Positions 9,871 to 18,858 of a DNA stretch of 64,000 nucleotides are shown here, piece by piece (position 1 is the first letter of the stretch; every line of letters begins with the position of its first letter). The notes below the pieces were generated by a model. The model was given only the letters and a program-made list of their open reading frames with translations. It was not told where the DNA came from and ran no database searches. The position numbers and the translations under genes were made by a program. Source of the stretch: Thiohalobacter thiocyanaticus (lineage in GTDB: Bacteria; Pseudomonadota; Gammaproteobacteria; Thiohalobacterales; Thiohalobacteraceae); contig NZ_AP018052.1 in the NCBI RefSeq assembly GCF_002356355.1, positions 2,964,501 to 3,028,500 on the forward strand. Direction: 5' to 3'.

Positions 9871-10932
9871 TCACTCCGTGATGCAGTCGATGATCTCCCT
9901 GAGCCCACCCTTGCCGCTGACAAGGTTCATCACCTCTCGTTTGTCGGCACAGGCGCCGTAGGCCTTGTCCATTGCAGACACGGTTTTGTCCAGCGATGTC
10001 ACCGATTGCTCCAAAATATCGGCACCATTTACCGGCTTGAGGAAGGCCACAGAAAGCGAGCGGGGCTGCTGATCACCCACCTCGGCGAGAATGTAAGAGG
10101 CGCGCGCCCGCGAGGCGAAGCTGTTCTGCTTTCCTGTCGGCGCAATGGTCGCGGCCGACTCGGTCAGCGCTGCCAACGCCTTGTCGGCCAGGGCCTCGTC
10201 GCCACCGAGATTATTCTTCAGTAACTCACGATCGACACAGATATATTGATAGAAGAGACCGGCAGCAAATTCGGTTTCACCCATATGCCCGGCTCCGACA
10301 TCCTCTTCGCCGTTATTGAGATCGTCCACGGCGGTGAAAAAATCATCCTCCACCGTCACCTTGTGCACGCTGATGGCATGAGCAACTTGCGCAGCCGCCT
10401 CGGTATTGTACCCTGGGTCACTGGCAAGCATGCGACCAAAAAGCGCGATATCAGCAGCACTGTGGTGTTTGCGCAAAAGGTTCAGCTCATCATTTTCCGG
10501 CCCGTCACCACGCTCGGCCAACTTATCACAAAGTGCGCTGATCGCCTCACGCTCTTCCGGACTGAAGTGCGCAAGCTGCTCGATATCCAGCATATGCAGT
10601 GGATCCTTATTCTTTTTGTCTTCCTTTTTGGCCTTACCGAAAATACCAGCGATAGCTATGGCCCACGCCTTGGCATCCTTCTCCTTCACACCCTTATTGA
10701 CAAGATCCTTGTAGATCTCTCGCCCCATCTCTTTGGTGCGAACGCCCAGATGACCACGCAGCGATTGCTGGAACAACTCCGAAGTCCGCCAAGCTCGTTT
10801 CAGGCTCTGGGAGGAAATACGCAGGCGCTGTGCGCCGCCCATCATGGCGGTTTTTGGCCGACCCAGATCGTCGCGGTTGAGATTGGCCGGCGGGTAGGCA
10901 GTGAGAAGATGAAGTTGTGCAAATCGGCTCAT
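9871..10932 (-). CDS. cas7: Cascade backbone subunit Cas7e (CasC)
   Basis: A 353-residue subunit; six copies of its E. coli counterpart form the helical filament that holds the spacer part of the crRNA. The opening (about residues 1-50) contains NRDDLG, AQRLRISSQSLKRAWR and the surrounding RNA-binding pattern of CasC. The middle contains DIALFGRML and the HAISVHKV/FFTAVDDL segments also seen in E. coli. ATG 10932 follows an excellent AAGGAG at eight-base spacing. The 36-base gap to cse2 holds only this ribosome site. Confidence 0.97.
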   Translation of the reverse strand: MSRFAQLHLLTAYPPANLNRDDLGRPKTAMMGGAQRLRISSQSLKRAWRTSELFQQSLRGHLGVRTKEMGREIYKDLVNKGVKEKDAKAWAIAIAGIFGKAKKEDKKNKDPLHMLDIEQLAHFSPEEREAISALCDKLAERGDGPENDELNLLRKHHSAADIALFGRMLASDPGYNTEAAAQVAHAISVHKVTVEDDFFTAVDDLNNGEEDVGAGHMGETEFAAGLFYQYICVDRELLKNNLGGDEALADKALAALTESAATIAPTGKQNSFASRARASYILAEVGDQQPRSLSVAFLKPVNGADILEQSVTSLDKTVSAMDKAYGACADKREVMNLVSGKGGLREIIDCITE

Positions 10933-10968
10933 GACTTACTCCTTGTTTCGTTAATATGGTTATCTGTT

Positions 10969-11478
10969 TCAGTCCACTACCTTGGGAAAGTAGGCAAGTG
11001 CCCAGCGCTTGCGCACCCTGTCACCCCAGTAATAGATTGACGTGGCCAGGTCGCTGATATTGGCCTTCTCGTCCAGTTGACGGATGACCCGGATCATCGA
11101 AGGATAGATGTCCTCAAACGGTTCCTTGAGCAGGCGGCGGAAACGTAACGAGCTGAGCAGTGGCTTACCCCCTTTCGACTCCGACTCGGCCATCTGCTCG
11201 GCCAGAGGTTTCGACCTCTTGACCCTGACGTGGGCGAGCAGGCCGGCGATAGCCGCCAGGCGGTGAATCTCATATCCCTCCAGCTGTGTGTCATCGCTCT
11301 TTTCTGTCAGTGCGCCAAGGCGCCGGAGTAGACGGTGGAATGCCGGTTCCAGCATTACTTCTTCAGGCGTTTTACAGCGGCGCAACCGCGCTCGCCCGCC
11401 AGTGTCGTTCTGCAAACCCTCCCACCATTCGGCCAGGATCTCGCCGGCGGGCTTGTCTGGGCGGAAGTCAATCTGCAT
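10969..11478 (-). CDS. cse2: Cascade small subunit Cse2 (CasB, Cas11e)
   Basis: A 169-residue all-helical small subunit, close to the usual 160-200. Two copies line the belly of Cascade and stabilise the R-loop and the displaced strand. The assignment rests on the RARLRRCKTPEEVMLEPAFH region, the LRFRRLL segment and its place between cse1 and cas7. It is rich in Arg and Lys, as expected for a nucleic-acid contact. It begins inside the last 11 bases of cse1. Confidence 0.94.
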   Translation of the reverse strand: MQIDFRPDKPAGEILAEWWEGLQNDTGGRARLRRCKTPEEVMLEPAFHRLLRRLGALTEKSDDTQLEGYEIHRLAAIAGLLAHVRVKRSKPLAEQMAESESKGGKPLLSSLRFRRLLKEPFEDIYPSMIRVIRQLDEKANISDLATSIYYWGDRVRKRWALAYFPKVVD

Positions 11479-13096
11479 TAGCGGTCTCCTTTACTCCCAT
11501 TGTCTTAACCTTCTTTGGCTTGGAAAGCCCAAGCAGTTCATACAGCTTGTTACCTTTCAGCCTCTTGCGCAGGTCGATGTGAGCGCGGGCGATGCGCGCC
11601 AGTTCCCCTTCATCGAGCGCGCCGCTCTCGGCGCGCTCCTCGAACAGCCTTTCCGCTTCACTTCGCAGGCGTTGCAGCCAGCGCTCACGTAGTGGGACCT
11701 CATCTCCACCGTTCAGCGCCACTTCATGACTCTCGCGCAGCAGGGTATAGAAGGCTTCCTCGGTTCGCACCATGAACTCATGGCGAATAAAGCTGGTATC
11801 GCCCTTGGCGTCGCCGGGCCTGCTGAACCACGCCTCCTTGACGGCACTCCGGGTGTAATAGGCAGCCTGTGTGGCTGCGTCGATCAGATTGTCCACCTGA
11901 CGGATGAAGCGCCGCCGCCCCTCCCCTTCGGGCAACAGATAGAGTGGAACCGTGGTCTCATACCAGGCTCGCGCCTTCATGTTGTCCATGTCATAGCCAC
12001 TGGACCAGAGGCGCAGTTGCGCATTGTCCATTCTGCGATGCTCATGGAAGTAACTCACCACTTGGGCCGGTTTGCGCGCCTCGCCCGGCGTGATCCAACC
12101 GCTCCAGTGGCGGAAGCTGAAGCCGCCGGGCTGGGCATGGTTTGGCATCGGCATGCCGCTTTTCTCGTCGATGTAGTGGGGTGTCAGCGGATGCTCCCAA
12201 GCACCGCTGTAATTGATACCGTAGTTCTTCGTCACATAGCGGCTCAGCAGCGTTTCACTCGCCGTGGAGCAGATATCGCACTCCCCCTCAACCGGCGCTT
12301 CCAGCTCCAGACGGATGCGCCGCGGCATGCCCCAGTACATCTGCAAGGGGTGGGCATGCTCGGGCAGGGTGTCCTCACCCCCCTTGCCGCTGATTCGTGT
12401 CGGCGCGAGCCAGGGGAAAATGGCGGCCGGTTCGGCGCGCTCGGAGTTACCGGTAAGTTGGCAGATATGCGACTGCGGCAGGATATTGAGCCAGAGATCG
12501 CGCCACAGGGTTGCCGCCACCTTTTCCCCCTTGGGGTCGAGCACCACCAGCGTCGTCAGCGGGCCGCCGCCACGCAAGGAGGTACGGTGCCCCGCGCCGC
12601 CGCCCGGAGCACTGGTTTGCAGCGTAAACAGGGCGGCGGCGGCGCAGGCGGGGCAGATGTGGTTCACACCGCCACGCTTGATGAAGTGGTCGGTGTTGTT
12701 GCGGAGAGTATTGGCGCCAGGGATCTCGATCAGCAACGAGGCGATCGGCTTGGGATCGTCGTCCAGTTCATCAAAATCCTGCAAGAAGCGCGGCCCCTCA
12801 CCGCCCAGTTCAAAATAGTCGACATAGGGACCAACCAGCTCCTGCAGCTGCTGCGGTGAGGGCGGCGCTTCCAACCACTCGTCCCAGTCGATCCCCCTCT
12901 GCGCGTCGGGGGCAGCCGCCGTCTGCAACAGACCGATCAGAAACTGCGCCAGCGCCCCCTGGAAATCGGGCCGGGCAGCGTCCAGGGCGGTGACCGGATC
13001 GCTGTCGTGGCCGTCGGTTAGTTCCCAAGGGGCGATCCGTTCGCGTCGGCCGCTCCTTCTGCGGACGGGGAGCCATTGATCATTAATCAAATTCAT
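11468..13096 (-). CDS. cse1: Cascade large subunit Cse1 (CasA, Cas8e)
   Basis: A 542-residue large subunit that reads the PAM and recruits Cas3. The start MNLINDQWLPVRRRSG is typical of the family. Two CxxC pairs (C148/C151 in HICPAC and C273/C276 in ECDICS) match the zinc-binding cysteines of E. coli CasA. The glycine-rich region around 161-180 corresponds to the DNA-contacting loop. ATG 13096 has AGAGGT eight bases upstream. It is 44 bases after cas3 and overlaps cse2 by 11 bases. Confidence 0.97.
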   Translation of the reverse strand: MNLINDQWLPVRRRSGRRERIAPWELTDGHDSDPVTALDAARPDFQGALAQFLIGLLQTAAAPDAQRGIDWDEWLEAPPSPQQLQELVGPYVDYFELGGEGPRFLQDFDELDDDPKPIASLLIEIPGANTLRNNTDHFIKRGGVNHICPACAAAALFTLQTSAPGGGAGHRTSLRGGGPLTTLVVLDPKGEKVAATLWRDLWLNILPQSHICQLTGNSERAEPAAIFPWLAPTRISGKGGEDTLPEHAHPLQMYWGMPRRIRLELEAPVEGECDICSTASETLLSRYVTKNYGINYSGAWEHPLTPHYIDEKSGMPMPNHAQPGGFSFRHWSGWITPGEARKPAQVVSYFHEHRRMDNAQLRLWSSGYDMDNMKARAWYETTVPLYLLPEGEGRRRFIRQVDNLIDAATQAAYYTRSAVKEAWFSRPGDAKGDTSFIRHEFMVRTEEAFYTLLRESHEVALNGGDEVPLRERWLQRLRSEAERLFEERAESGALDEGELARIARAHIDLRKRLKGNKLYELLGLSKPKKVKTMGVKETANAD

Positions 13097-13140
13097 TATC
13101 CGTACCTCTCACTCCAACTCAACGGTTTTGCGCCACATAA

Positions 13141-15861
13141 TTAGCACTCATCCCCTACCAACAGCCCTTCAAGGCCACTGTAACGCACCGTCACACTATC
13201 GCCATAGCCGTTATCTGCGATCCCCTTATCCTCCTGATCGAGCAGCAGCAGCACGCCCCAGCGCCCTTTGGCGGGCAATGTTTCGAGCGTCTGTTCCCAC
13301 AGTGCTTCGGTAACCGCCGCCGGCCGCTGCGCGGAGGCAATCTTCGCCGTCAACATCGATAACGAGGATAGCTGCCAGGGAAATTCACCCTCCTGTCGCA
13401 GGGGCACGATGTCACCGCCTTCCCTGCGCGCCAGATAAACCGGAGTGCTGTCGCCGAGACGGGTCGGCGCCCTCTCCTCGGACCACCAGCGTCCAACCCC
13501 GGTAGCACCATAATGGGCCGTTATCCTGAAGGCGTTGTAGTCGGCGAGACTCCCTTCACTGCTCTGCACACCGGCTGAAGCGATATCGCTGGTTTCCAAT
13601 CCTGCCGGAAACGCCACGTCGTCACCATAGACACCTTCGATCAGGCCGCGGGCATCATCCGGCATGACGAAGCTGCCTTTCGCCATCAGCAGACGCAGGC
13701 CCAGCCAGAGGCGGGCGTGGTTGGGATAGACGTAGGCGGCCTTTGGGAGAAACGCGGAAAACCATGTTTCTTCAGGCTCGTCCAACGGCTCCGGCGCGTA
13801 GAGGTGAAGCACTGGCGTGCCGCGGCAATCCTCGCCGTCGATGGGATTCCCGGCTTGATCACGCCGGTGGCGATGCAGCCGCCCGGCACGCTGGATGATG
13901 AGATCAATGGGAGCCAGGTCGGATATCATGTAATCGAAGTCGATATCCAGCGACTGCTCTACCACCGGGGTGGCGATGAGAATCTGCCTTTTGCGCACGC
14001 TCGCCCCTCCCTCCTTGCCGAAACGTTTGACTACACGTGTCTCGATGGCCAGTCGATCGCCGAGGGCGTAGCGGGCATGAAAGAGATCGATTTCCCATTC
14101 GGGATGGCGCGCCGTCAGCTCGCGCCACGCCCAGCGGGCGTCGTGAACGGTATTGCGTATCCAACAGAGGCATTCCCCCCGTTCCATCGCCTGAGTCATG
14201 AGCGCCTCGGCCTGCTCCAGGGAATCGATGCGTTCGACTGCAACGGTACGGCAGACCTCGGGACGGGATTCGAGCACCTTCTCCTGCAATGCTTCGCTAT
14301 TGGCACAGGTCATCAACGGGTAGTCCTCTTCGCCTACTCGCTCTATCCGCTTTGTCTGACTTTCGATGCCAACGTAAAAGGCGTCGAGAAGGGCCTGCCG
14401 CTGGTTTTGCGGCAGGGTGGCGGAGAGCAGAATGGCGCTGCCGCCGGAGGAGGCATGGAATGTGAGCAGGGCCTTGAGCAGATGGAAGAGATAGGCGTCA
14501 TAGGCATGAACCTCATCGACGATCAGCACCTTGCCGAGCAGCCCCAGCAGTCGCAGAGACTGGTGTCGCGAAGGAAGCACCCCCAGTACCGCCTGGTCGA
14601 CGGTCCCCACTCCCACCTCGGCCAGCAACGACTTTTTCGGATTATCGGCCAGCCAACCGGCACAGTGGAACTGGGCCGGCTCAGTGCCGTCGCCGTAATC
14701 GTTGTTCCCCGCGACCGGATAGTCCTCGATGGCGTCGCGAAAGCCCCTATGCAGCCGCCGCGCACCATGGGCCAGCACCAGCGACGGCGCCGCCTTCTCG
14801 ATATAAAGATGGCGATAGACCTGTCCCATGCGCTCAAACATGGCATTGGCGGTAGCCATGGTGGGGAGAGCAAAGTAAAGCCCCCGGACACCCTGCTCAG
14901 CCATCAGACGGTGGGCGAGGATGAGTGCCGCCTCGGTCTTGCCGGCGCCTGTGACGTCCTCCAGCAGATAGAGCGCCGGGCCGGAGTACAACTGCAGTGA
15001 CTGGCAGTGGGCCTGAAGGGGTGTCAGAGTCGTAAAGTATGAACCGAAAAGCTCAGTGGGCTTCTTGACAGGCGCAATAGGTGTCGGCACCACCCCTGAG
15101 CGCTGGACCGCCTTTTCCGCCTGCACCAAGGCGCGCTGCCAGTATTCCTCAAGAGGGATGACTTCTTCAACCAAAGGGAAGTATCTCTGATTCGAACCCA
15201 GCCAATCACACAGCACCGCCAACCCGGCCAACCACCAGGAGGCCTTCGCGACCGTTTCCGCCGGGGGTAGCGGCGTATCGGCACCAAGCCCGCGCAACTC
15301 GCGCCAGTCATCAAAGAAGTCCTTGGCTGCTTCCCTGGCGGTCTCGGGAAAATAGGATTCCGGAACCTCTCGCACTGAGGCATCTTTTGCGGAGACAGGT
15401 TTACCATGGTGCCCAAGCACCGTATGCAACCAGTAGTCGGCGGCTGTATCATAAGAGGGACGTCGTCCGCCGGCCGTCAGGCTGAGCAGGCCTCGTTCGG
15501 CACCATAGGGGTACAGTGTGGTGCGCCAAAGCAATTCACCGAGCACATCATGGCGCACATAGGGAAGTTCCGCCTGTTCACCTTGGAGTTTGTTGAACAA
15601 CTCAGGCTGCAATGCCTGAAAATGGCGGGCGAATTTCCCGATATCGTGCAAGCCCAGAAAAAACACAACAAAAGAAACAAAGTCTTCCTCGTCAAGACCC
15701 AACATCTGTGCCAGTTGCCGACGAACATACTCATTTCTAGCGAGGTACACGTCACCTACCGCAGCAACATCCAAACAATGGTATGGTAAGAGGTGGCACA
15801 AGCCCCCCTCTCCGCTCTTCCCCCAATACTTGTAGTAATTTGGATATGTTTTCTGCACCAC
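13141..15861 (-). CDS. cas3: CRISPR-associated nuclease-helicase Cas3 (type I-E)
   Basis: A 906-residue HD nuclease fused to an SF2 helicase, which degrades DNA marked by Cascade. HD residues are seen at H28, in the H72-D73 pair of GLHDIGK, and in HHGK (151-154). The helicase has Walker A GAGKT (305-309), DEVH (449-452), SAT (480-482) and the motif VI QRAGRLHRH. Length is normal (E. coli 888). The best available start is GTG 15861, since no ATG fits; its ribosome site is weak. It is the first gene of the cas operon and is divergent from hicAB across 231 bases. Confidence 0.97.
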   Translation of the reverse strand: MVQKTYPNYYKYWGKSGEGGLCHLLPYHCLDVAAVGDVYLARNEYVRRQLAQMLGLDEEDFVSFVVFFLGLHDIGKFARHFQALQPELFNKLQGEQAELPYVRHDVLGELLWRTTLYPYGAERGLLSLTAGGRRPSYDTAADYWLHTVLGHHGKPVSAKDASVREVPESYFPETAREAAKDFFDDWRELRGLGADTPLPPAETVAKASWWLAGLAVLCDWLGSNQRYFPLVEEVIPLEEYWQRALVQAEKAVQRSGVVPTPIAPVKKPTELFGSYFTTLTPLQAHCQSLQLYSGPALYLLEDVTGAGKTEAALILAHRLMAEQGVRGLYFALPTMATANAMFERMGQVYRHLYIEKAAPSLVLAHGARRLHRGFRDAIEDYPVAGNNDYGDGTEPAQFHCAGWLADNPKKSLLAEVGVGTVDQAVLGVLPSRHQSLRLLGLLGKVLIVDEVHAYDAYLFHLLKALLTFHASSGGSAILLSATLPQNQRQALLDAFYVGIESQTKRIERVGEEDYPLMTCANSEALQEKVLESRPEVCRTVAVERIDSLEQAEALMTQAMERGECLCWIRNTVHDARWAWRELTARHPEWEIDLFHARYALGDRLAIETRVVKRFGKEGGASVRKRQILIATPVVEQSLDIDFDYMISDLAPIDLIIQRAGRLHRHRRDQAGNPIDGEDCRGTPVLHLYAPEPLDEPEETWFSAFLPKAAYVYPNHARLWLGLRLLMAKGSFVMPDDARGLIEGVYGDDVAFPAGLETSDIASAGVQSSEGSLADYNAFRITAHYGATGVGRWWSEERAPTRLGDSTPVYLARREGGDIVPLRQEGEFPWQLSSLSMLTAKIASAQRPAAVTEALWEQTLETLPAKGRWGVLLLLDQEDKGIADNGYGDSVTVRYSGLEGLLVGDEC

Positions 15862-15910
15862 TTCACTTTCTCAGTTATTGTGTTTTCTGAAAGCAGTCTA
15901 CCCCCTCCGG

Positions 15911-15927
15911 GGATCAAAACCTGATCC
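15911..15927. promoter_or_regulatory. Palindrome upstream of cas3, candidate operator
   Basis: GGATCA-N5-TGATCC is a perfect six-base inverted repeat about 50 bases before the cas3 start. It lies in the 231-base divergent region shared with hicAB. Just upstream on the minus strand, a strong TAGGAGG site (15951-15957) precedes a 15-codon GTG frame (15945 down to 15898) that runs through the palindrome. Its position suits an operator or attenuator; the function is unproven. Confidence 0.35.
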
Positions 15928-16038
15928 ACTCCTGCCAATACTCACCGCGGCCTCCTAAAGTCTGGGATTTCTGGCATATCGGTGTCATGCCGTTGAATTC
16001 AGTCCCTACCGAACCTCTGTTCTGAGCGGACATCTGAC

Positions 16039-16067
16039 TTGACGCCCGGACATTATTGTCCGATACT
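16039..16067 (+). promoter_or_regulatory. hicAB promoter with embedded operator palindrome
   Basis: A sigma70-type promoter has TTGACG at 16039-16044, a 17-base spacer and GATACT at 16062-16067. The spacer is filled by a perfect palindrome CGGACA-TTAT-TGTCCG at 16047-16062. A repressor bound there would block polymerase. HicB antitoxins with a C-terminal helix-turn-helix usually autoregulate this way, so HicB is the likely ligand. An extra CGGACA half-site lies at about 16027-16032. Confidence 0.65.
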
Positions 16068-16092
16068 CTTTCCGTTCCCAGGGATCGGGATC

Positions 16093-16308
16093 ATGACCGG
16101 AAACGAGTTGCTCAGAAAACTCAGGCGGTATGCGAAGGAGCACGGAATAAGGCTGCGGCTGGTTTCGCATCGCGGCAAAGGCAGTCATGTCACACTCTAC
16201 CTTGGGGCACGGCGGACTGTGTTGAAAGACCGAAAGCAGGAAATCGGGCCCGGTCTTCTGAACGCGATACTGCGACAGCTGGGCATCGAGAAGCACGACA
16301 TCGACTGA
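16093..16308 (+). CDS. hicA: HicA-family mRNA interferase toxin
   Basis: A 71-residue protein with the compact dsRBD-like HicA fold. It has the conserved GKGSH motif (catalytic-type His at about residue 32), the RRTVLKDRK strand and a C-terminal GLLNAILRQLGI helix. HicA toxins cleave mRNA unless bound by HicB. ATG 16093 is chosen because homologues begin here and GGGA lies just upstream; the frame stays open 18 codons further but without conserved sequence. It is followed 11 bases later by hicB and driven by the promoter at 16039-16067. Confidence 0.9.
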   Translation: MTGNELLRKLRRYAKEHGIRLRLVSHRGKGSHVTLYLGARRTVLKDRKQEIGPGLLNAILRQLGIEKHDID

Positions 16309-16319
16309 GTGTATCAACC

Positions 16320-16769
16320 ATGGCCAAGTCGCAACTCCAATTCGCATATCCCATGCTGGTGACAGAAGACGATGCCGGCCGTCTGCTCGCACGCTTCCCT
16401 GACTTTCCGGAAGCCCTCACGGATGCGCCGGACCTCGAAACCCTTCTGGAGGAGGCGACTGACTGCCTGGATGAAGCCGTGGCGGCCCGCATTGCCGAAG
16501 GCATGCCGCTGCCGCATCCTGCGCAAGCCGTGAAAGGCCGGGTCCACTGGATCATGCTTCCCGCACAGACGGCCGCCAAGGCAGCGCTGTATGCCGCATT
16601 GCGGGATTCCGGCCTTTCCAAATCGGGCCTGGCCCGTCGTCTGGGCTGTGATGAAAAAGAGGTGCGCCGCATGCTCGACCCCCGCCATGCCACCCGTCTT
16701 CCCCGGATTGAAGCCGCCCTGGATGCATTGGGTAAGCGCCTGATCGTCCATACTGAGGATGTCGCCTGA
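16320..16769 (+). CDS. hicB: HicB-family antitoxin with C-terminal helix-turn-helix
   Basis: A 149-residue antitoxin. The N-terminal half (about 8-60) has the partial RNase H-like HicB pattern with FPDFPEALTDAP and a LEEATDCLDEAV helix. The C-terminal half (about 95-140) carries a helix-turn-helix (SGLSKSGLARRLGCDEKEVRRML), which lets the protein bind DNA. It should neutralise HicA and repress the operon through the palindrome at 16047-16062. ATG 16320 lies 11 bases after hicA. Confidence 0.92.
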   Translation: MAKSQLQFAYPMLVTEDDAGRLLARFPDFPEALTDAPDLETLLEEATDCLDEAVAARIAEGMPLPHPAQAVKGRVHWIMLPAQTAAKAALYAALRDSGLSKSGLARRLGCDEKEVRRMLDPRHATRLPRIEAALDALGKRLIVHTEDVA

Positions 16770-16832
16770 CCACAAGGCCCATTTCTGCCTATCCATCTTG
16801 TATCAGGTCTCGGGATCAGAATCCGTCCTCCC

Positions 16833-17837
16833 TTACCGATACCTCGCCAGCGCCGCCTCCAGCCGTGAGCGCACCTGGTGTCGCAGTTCCTCCGGTCCCA
16901 GCACCTCGACCTCGGGGCCGTACTTGAGGATGTCCATGATCAGTTCGGTGGGCTCGCTGTAGGGGATCTTCAGCTCATACCGGCCGTCCCACAACACCTC
17001 GCCCTGCTGGCGGGGATGCCAGTGTTCATCGGCCACCCATCTGGCGGCGGTCTGGCTGAACACCAGGTGGGCGAGCTTGTCCGCCGGACCGGCGAAGATG
17101 CCATAGGCGGCGGCGTAATGGCGGTCCAGTTCATCCTCGTCCCGCTCCAGCGCCGCCTCCTGCAGCACCTCGACGGGCTGGATGCGGTCGACGGCGAAGC
17201 TGCGCAGGCCTGCGCGGAGATGGCACCAGGCATCCAGGTACCAGTTGTCACGGTAGTAGACCAGCCGCTGGGGCGAGACGACGCGCTCGGTGATCGCATC
17301 ACGCGCCCGGCCATGGTAGAGCATGCGCAGGCGCCGGCGCTGCATCATGGCACCGGCAATCCGGCGGAAGAATTTCAGGTCGGTCTGGCGGGTCGCCAGG
17401 GGCAGGATGCGCACCCGTTTCTCGATCTCGTTTGCGCCTATGCGTTCATCGCGCAGCAGCCGCTCCAGGCGCTCGCGCAGGGGCTGGATGCATTCATCCA
17501 GCAGGCCTTCCTGGATGCCGCCCAGAAGATGGTAGGTAGTCAGCAGCGCATGCAGTTCTTCCGCGTTGAACCAGAGCCCTGGCAGCTCATACCGGGGCGT
17601 CTCGTCGCGGGCATAACAATAGCCCTGGCGCTCGGGGTCATAGTCGATGGGGGCGCCCAGGCGCTCACGGAAGTGCCTGATGATGCGCTTGACGGTGGGT
17701 TCCGAGCATTCCAGCTCGGCCACCAGTGTCTTCAACGGCACCGGGTATCGCCGGGATTTGAGGATCCGATCCAGTTCGTAGATGCGGTCGAATTTATCCA
17801 ACTGTCTCTGCTTATTATTTTCACTCACCCCAACCAT
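16833..17837 (-). CDS. WYL-domain transcriptional regulator
   Basis: A 334-residue protein with an N-terminal winged helix-turn-helix (about 15-65: DRIYELDRILKSRRYPVP and ECSEPTVKRIIRHF) and a central WYL domain (about 160-240) containing the signature YRDNWYLDAW, followed by the WCX C-terminal extension. WYL regulators bind nucleic-acid ligands or nucleotides and often control CRISPR-Cas or other defence genes. It is convergent with hicB, 63 bases away, and points towards the hicAB-cas region. Nothing in the sequence proves control of cas. The start at ATG 17837 is reasonable; an in-frame GTG lies three codons on. Confidence 0.9.
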   Translation of the reverse strand: MVGVSENNKQRQLDKFDRIYELDRILKSRRYPVPLKTLVAELECSEPTVKRIIRHFRERLGAPIDYDPERQGYCYARDETPRYELPGLWFNAEELHALLTTYHLLGGIQEGLLDECIQPLRERLERLLRDERIGANEIEKRVRILPLATRQTDLKFFRRIAGAMMQRRRLRMLYHGRARDAITERVVSPQRLVYYRDNWYLDAWCHLRAGLRSFAVDRIQPVEVLQEAALERDEDELDRHYAAAYGIFAGPADKLAHLVFSQTAARWVADEHWHPRQQGEVLWDGRYELKIPYSEPTELIMDILKYGPEVEVLGPEELRHQVRSRLEAALARYR

Positions 17838-17903
17838 AGCATGTCATGGAGCGGCCGGACAGCCTGAGCGCACCATTCTGGTTCGCACCATCGTATGGAC
17901 AAT

Positions 17904-17934
17904 GTTGGGTTACGCTTCGCTCCACCCAACCTAC
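17904..17934. repeat. Dispersed GGGTTACGC-type palindromic repeat, short copy
   Basis: The block reads GTTGGGTTACGCTTCG then CTCCACCCAACCTAC. Complementary TTGGGT and ACCCAA ends can form a small hairpin. The same family recurs at 18859-18943, 25473-25556, 40216-40298, 41196-41281 and 52516-52600, always between genes or at gene ends. Confidence 0.8.
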
Positions 17935-18000
17935 CCTGGATTCACCGGTTAATGGGGACTATGTTCTCTGCATCCCGTTTATGACGAAGGACCGGCGCTA

Positions 18001-18804
18001 ATGCACACGAGGACACAGCAGTGCCTGCTGTTCGATCTCGACGGCGTGCTCTATCAGGGCGAGACGCCTGTCACGGGTGCCGTCGAAACCCTCGCCTGGG
18101 TACGGGAGCAGGATATCCCGCACCTGTTTCTTACCAACACCACCTCGCGCCCGCGTTCGGCACTGGTGGACAAGCTGGGGCGCATGGGCATCGACATCGG
18201 TGCCGACAGGCTGCTCACCCCGCCGGTGGCGGCGGTACGCTGGCTGGAGGCGCATGTTCACGGACCGGTTGCGCTGTTCGTGCCTGAAGCCACCCGGGCG
18301 GAATTCGAGTCACTGGATCTCGTTACGGAGGATACGCTGGAGGCGGCGGCGGTGGTGGTCGGCGATCTGGGCGCGGGCTGGGACTACGCCATCCTCAACC
18401 GCGCCTTCCGGCTGCTGATGCAGCAGCCGCAGCCGGCGCTGGTCGCGCTGGGGATGACCCGTTACTGGCAGGCGGCCGACGGTCTGCGGCTGGACGCCGG
18501 CGCCTTTGTCGCCGCGCTCAGTCATGCCGCGGGAGTGGAACCGGTGGTGCTGGGCAAGCCGGCCGCGCCCTTCTTCCGGACTGCCTGTGACATGCTCGGC
18601 GTCGAACCGGGGCACGCCGTCATGATCGGCGACGATATCCGCGGCGACATCGAGGGCGCGCAACGCGCCGGCCTGCAGGCCGTGCAGGTGCGCACAGGCA
18701 AGTTCCGGCCGGCGGACCTGGAGTTGGGGGTAACGCCCGACGCGGTGCTGGAGTCCGTTGCCGATCTGCCGGGCTGGTGGGAAGGGCGAGCGGTATCGCA
18801 TTAA
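18001..18804 (+). CDS. HAD superfamily IIA phosphatase (NagD/LHPP-like)
   Basis: A 267-residue cytosolic phosphatase. HAD motif I is FDLDGVLY (about 10-17), with the nucleophile and acid/base aspartates. Motif II is FLTNTTS, motif III is the Lys of VLGKPAAPFF, and motif IV is MIGDDIRGDI. The large C2-type cap between motifs II and III places it in subfamily IIA. The closest relatives are annotated as NagD- or LHPP-like phosphatases; the substrate cannot be told from sequence. AAGGA lies about 11 bases before ATG 18001. It is flanked by dispersed repeats and has no operon partner. Confidence 0.88.
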   Translation: MHTRTQQCLLFDLDGVLYQGETPVTGAVETLAWVREQDIPHLFLTNTTSRPRSALVDKLGRMGIDIGADRLLTPPVAAVRWLEAHVHGPVALFVPEATRAEFESLDLVTEDTLEAAAVVVGDLGAGWDYAILNRAFRLLMQQPQPALVALGMTRYWQAADGLRLDAGAFVAALSHAAGVEPVVLGKPAAPFFRTACDMLGVEPGHAVMIGDDIRGDIEGAQRAGLQAVQVRTGKFRPADLELGVTPDAVLESVADLPGWWEGRAVSH

Positions 18805-18858
18805 CCCTCTGGTCACCTCTGATTTACGCTTCATGCCGGTCCGGCCGTGGCGGCAAAC

